Assembly (NCBI GenBank): GCA_002491195.1
Contig: DKVL01000063.1
Location: 45,747 to 109,746, forward strand
DNA from: Lachnospiraceae bacterium UBA7179
GTDB lineage: Bacteria; Bacillota; Clostridia; Lachnospirales; Lachnospiraceae
Length of the DNA stretch: 64,000 nt
Reading direction: 5' to 3'
Within the stretch, counting starts at the first letter, position 1; each line of letters starts with the position of its first letter. Below, in pieces: positions 62,078-64,000 of this stretch. The translations under genes and the position numbers were made by a program. A model generated the notes under the pieces. It was not told the DNA's origin. It did no database searches and saw nothing but the letters and a program-made list of their open reading frames with translations.

Positions 62078-63877
62078 TTATCGCATTAATTCCGCCAGTT
62101 CATCGATCAGACGATCAAACAGTTTCAGTGCGTCCTCGACTGGTTTCTTTGTCGACATATCAACGCCTGCGTCTTTTAGGATTGACACAGGATCCTTGGA
62201 ACAGCCGGCGCTTAGGAAATTCTCCTTATAGGCTTTTACGGCTGGTGCGCCCTCATTTAATATTTTCTGTGAGAGTGCGATCGCAGCGGAAAATCCCGTA
62301 GCATATTGGTACACATAGAAATTGTAGTAAAAGTGTGGGATGCGTGCCCACTCCAGGTCGATCTTTGCGTCATGCACGATATCTTTGCCAAAGTACAGGT
62401 CGATCAGGTCGTGATAGATTCTGCAGGCAGATTCAGAATTAATACTTTCGCCGTTCTGAATCAACTGGCTCATCTTTAATTCAAATTCCGCAAACATTGT
62501 CTGGCGGTAAAGCGTTGTCCGGAACTGTTCCAGGAAATAGTTGATCAGATAGGCCCGCTCTTTTTTATCCGTTGTTTTCTTTAAGAGATACTGCATCAGG
62601 AGTGCTTCATTGCAGGTGGAGGCAACCTCAGCCACGAAGATGACATACTCCGCGTCCACAACAGGCTGGTTCTTGTTCGAGAGGTAGGAGTGCAGCGCAT
62701 GTCCCATCTCGTGAGCTGTTGTAAATTCACTGTCGAGATTGTTTTTATAATTCAGGAGCACATAAGGATGGACATAGCAGCCGCTTGAGTATGCGCCGCT
62801 GCGTTTTCCTTCGTTTTCATAGATGTCGATCCAGCGATTGTGAAAGCCCTCGTCAAGAAGCGCCACATAGTCGTCTCCGAGGACAGAGAGTGCCTCGCGG
62901 ATGTTTTGCCTGGCTTCTGTGAACGGGATGTCACGCTCTGCGTTTGCCACGATCGGCACGTACAAGTCATACATATGGAGTGCATCGACTTTTAACAGCT
63001 TTTTTCTGAGGCGCACATACTTATACATGGAATCCATATTTTCGTGGACGGCCTCGATCAGGTTGTTATATACTTGCACAGCTACGTTGTTGGCATCGAG
63101 CGCAGCTTCCAGGGGACTGTTGTACTTGCGCATCCTGGAGAAGAAGTTTAGCTGTTTCATCTGTGCGGACAGGATTGCAGCGGATGTGTTTTTATGCTCG
63201 GCATAGGTTTTGTACAGGGATTCAAAGGCGTCTTTTCTGACATTTCTGTCATAATTCTGCATCAGTGGGATGAAGCTTGCATGCGTTACCGGGAGACGGT
63301 TGCCCTCGATATCTGTCACCGATTCATAGGTCATGTCCGCGTTGTTTAGCAGGCCGAAGATATCATCGGGGGACTGTGCGAGATCTCCTGCCGCGGCAAG
63401 GATCTTTTCTTCTGCGTCGCTTAAAATGTGTGCTTTCTTCCGGAGAATATCATTCAGATATCTTCGGTACTGGTTTAACCCAGGCTGTTTCTCATAAAAA
63501 TCCTTCAGGACAGCGTCCGGAATCTCAAGGATTTCGGGTTCTGCAAAGGATAGTGCAGAGAAGATCGTTACATACACACTGTTTGTCTGGTCTTTGAAAC
63601 CCTGATAGGTTGTGTTTTTCGTGTCCTCGTCAGCCTTTCTCATGGAATAATTGGCAAAGCGGTCGATCAGAATCGTGATTTCGTCCTGAAGTTTCAGAAA
63701 ATCAAGCAGGTTGTCCGCTTTTTCACCGAGTTTTCCGCGATAAGCTTCGATGCGCGGGATCATGCCTTTTACTTTTTCCAGATCCTGTTTCCATTCCGCA
63801 TCGCTGGTATAGAGATCCTCGACAGCCCATGTGTACTCTTTTGGGACATCGCATCGCTTTTCATAATTTTCATTCAT
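62078..63877 (-). CDS. pepF: Oligoendopeptidase F (M3 zinc metallopeptidase)
   Basis: A 599-residue cytosolic peptidase of family M3 that cleaves short peptides. The zinc motif is H389-EMGH-393 in TTAHEMGHALHSYLS, with the third ligand Glu in the downstream EVASTCNEALLMQYL helix. The N-terminal PepF domain (VPKEYTWAVEDLYTSDAEW; NTTYQGFKDQTNSVYVTIFS) is complete, so the gene is full length. A ribosome site (AAAGGAGAT) lies before the start on the minus strand. It converges on phoR and shares its terminator. Confidence 0.95.
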   Translation of the reverse strand: MNENYEKRCDVPKEYTWAVEDLYTSDAEWKQDLEKVKGMIPRIEAYRGKLGEKADNLLDFLKLQDEITILIDRFANYSMRKADEDTKNTTYQGFKDQTNSVYVTIFSALSFAEPEILEIPDAVLKDFYEKQPGLNQYRRYLNDILRKKAHILSDAEEKILAAAGDLAQSPDDIFGLLNNADMTYESVTDIEGNRLPVTHASFIPLMQNYDRNVRKDAFESLYKTYAEHKNTSAAILSAQMKQLNFFSRMRKYNSPLEAALDANNVAVQVYNNLIEAVHENMDSMYKYVRLRKKLLKVDALHMYDLYVPIVANAERDIPFTEARQNIREALSVLGDDYVALLDEGFHNRWIDIYENEGKRSGAYSSGCYVHPYVLLNYKNNLDSEFTTAHEMGHALHSYLSNKNQPVVDAEYVIFVAEVASTCNEALLMQYLLKKTTDKKERAYLINYFLEQFRTTLYRQTMFAEFELKMSQLIQNGESINSESACRIYHDLIDLYFGKDIVHDAKIDLEWARIPHFYYNFYVYQYATGFSAAIALSQKILNEGAPAVKAYKENFLSAGCSKDPVSILKDAGVDMSTKKPVEDALKLFDRLIDELAELMR

Positions 63878-63962
63878 TGTGATAATCTCCTTTAATTAAA
63901 ATAATTTCACTTTATTCTATCATTTTATCAATCATTATGCTAGACTAATGTGAAGAGAAATT

Positions 63963-63999
63963 CTAAGTCAGTAAAAGTTACTGTTCACACAGGACTTAG
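63963..63999. repeat. Nested inverted repeat at the window edge
   Basis: CTAAGTC and GACTTAG form the outer arms and AGTAA/TTACT an inner pair. It lies about 90 bp upstream of pepF and is probably a dispersed intergenic repeat or a terminator of a gene outside the window. It may extend past the last base. Confidence 0.4.
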
Positions 64000-64000
64000 C

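Noticed and set aside
1..64000. CRISPR array, rRNA, tRNA or transposase genes
   Set aside because: No regularly spaced repeats, no recognisable rRNA or tRNA sequence and no transposase or integrase motif was seen; a dedicated search (Infernal, tRNAscan) was not possible.

Overview
The window reads as chromosomal DNA of a Gram-positive anaerobe of the Clostridia, most likely a Lachnospiraceae-type gut bacterium. This is inferred from the gene families present (DUF5696 and CD1871A-family proteins, RsgI-like anti-sigma factor, sugar ABC importers without their own ATPase), Gram-positive lipoprotein signals, purine-rich Shine-Dalgarno sequences and moderate GC content. Species assignment from sequence alone is not possible.

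Region 1 (1-37176) is a large xylan/glucuronoxylan utilisation locus on the plus strand. It encodes a GH43 (cut by the window edge), a GH31 alpha-xylosidase-like enzyme, a GH115 alpha-glucuronidase, an SGNH esterase, a pair of ABC exporters, a GH43 beta-xylosidase and a convergent AraC regulator. Next come two carbohydrate importers: (a) a very large membrane-anchored solute-binding protein with two carbohydrate-binding-like repeats plus two permeases, and (b) two permeases plus a lipoprotein binding protein. Between them sit three accessory membrane proteins (NHL/TPR protein, YIP1-type protein, DUF5696 protein). The locus continues with two paralogous U32-like proteins, a surface GH5 lipoprotein, a GH43, a chemoreceptor with an unusual beta-rich ectodomain and a fructuronate reductase (UxuB). 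The picture is outside cleavage by the GH5, capture and import of decorated oligosaccharides, and cytoplasmic removal of acetyl, glucuronyl, xylosyl and arabinosyl groups, with glucuronate going to the hexuronate pathway.

Region 2 (37177-46620) is accessory: a truncated gene, a divergent MocR regulator/aminotransferase pair with a palindromic operator candidate, a nucleoside phosphorylase, hypothetical proteins, a YdcF-family remnant next to a C-type-lectin-like lipoprotein, a three-gene redox cassette (TlpA-like lipoprotein, 48-residue CXXC protein, polyferredoxin membrane protein) and an AraC/GyrI-like regulator.

Region 3 (46621-53372) holds stress or defence-like genes: a HipB/HipA toxin-antitoxin pair with a perfect 18-bp inverted repeat over its promoter, followed closely by an ADP-ribosylglycohydrolase; a membrane protein; a frameshifted retropepsin-like protease; a HIT protein; and a secreted His/Cys-rich peptide next to an ECF sigma factor and an RsgI-like anti-sigma factor with a His-rich tail.

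Region 4 (53373-64000) is housekeeping: malQ, then pstSCAB-phoU-phoB-phoR behind a Pho-box-like repeat, then convergent pepF. The PstS here has its two halves in swapped order, as in a circular permutation.
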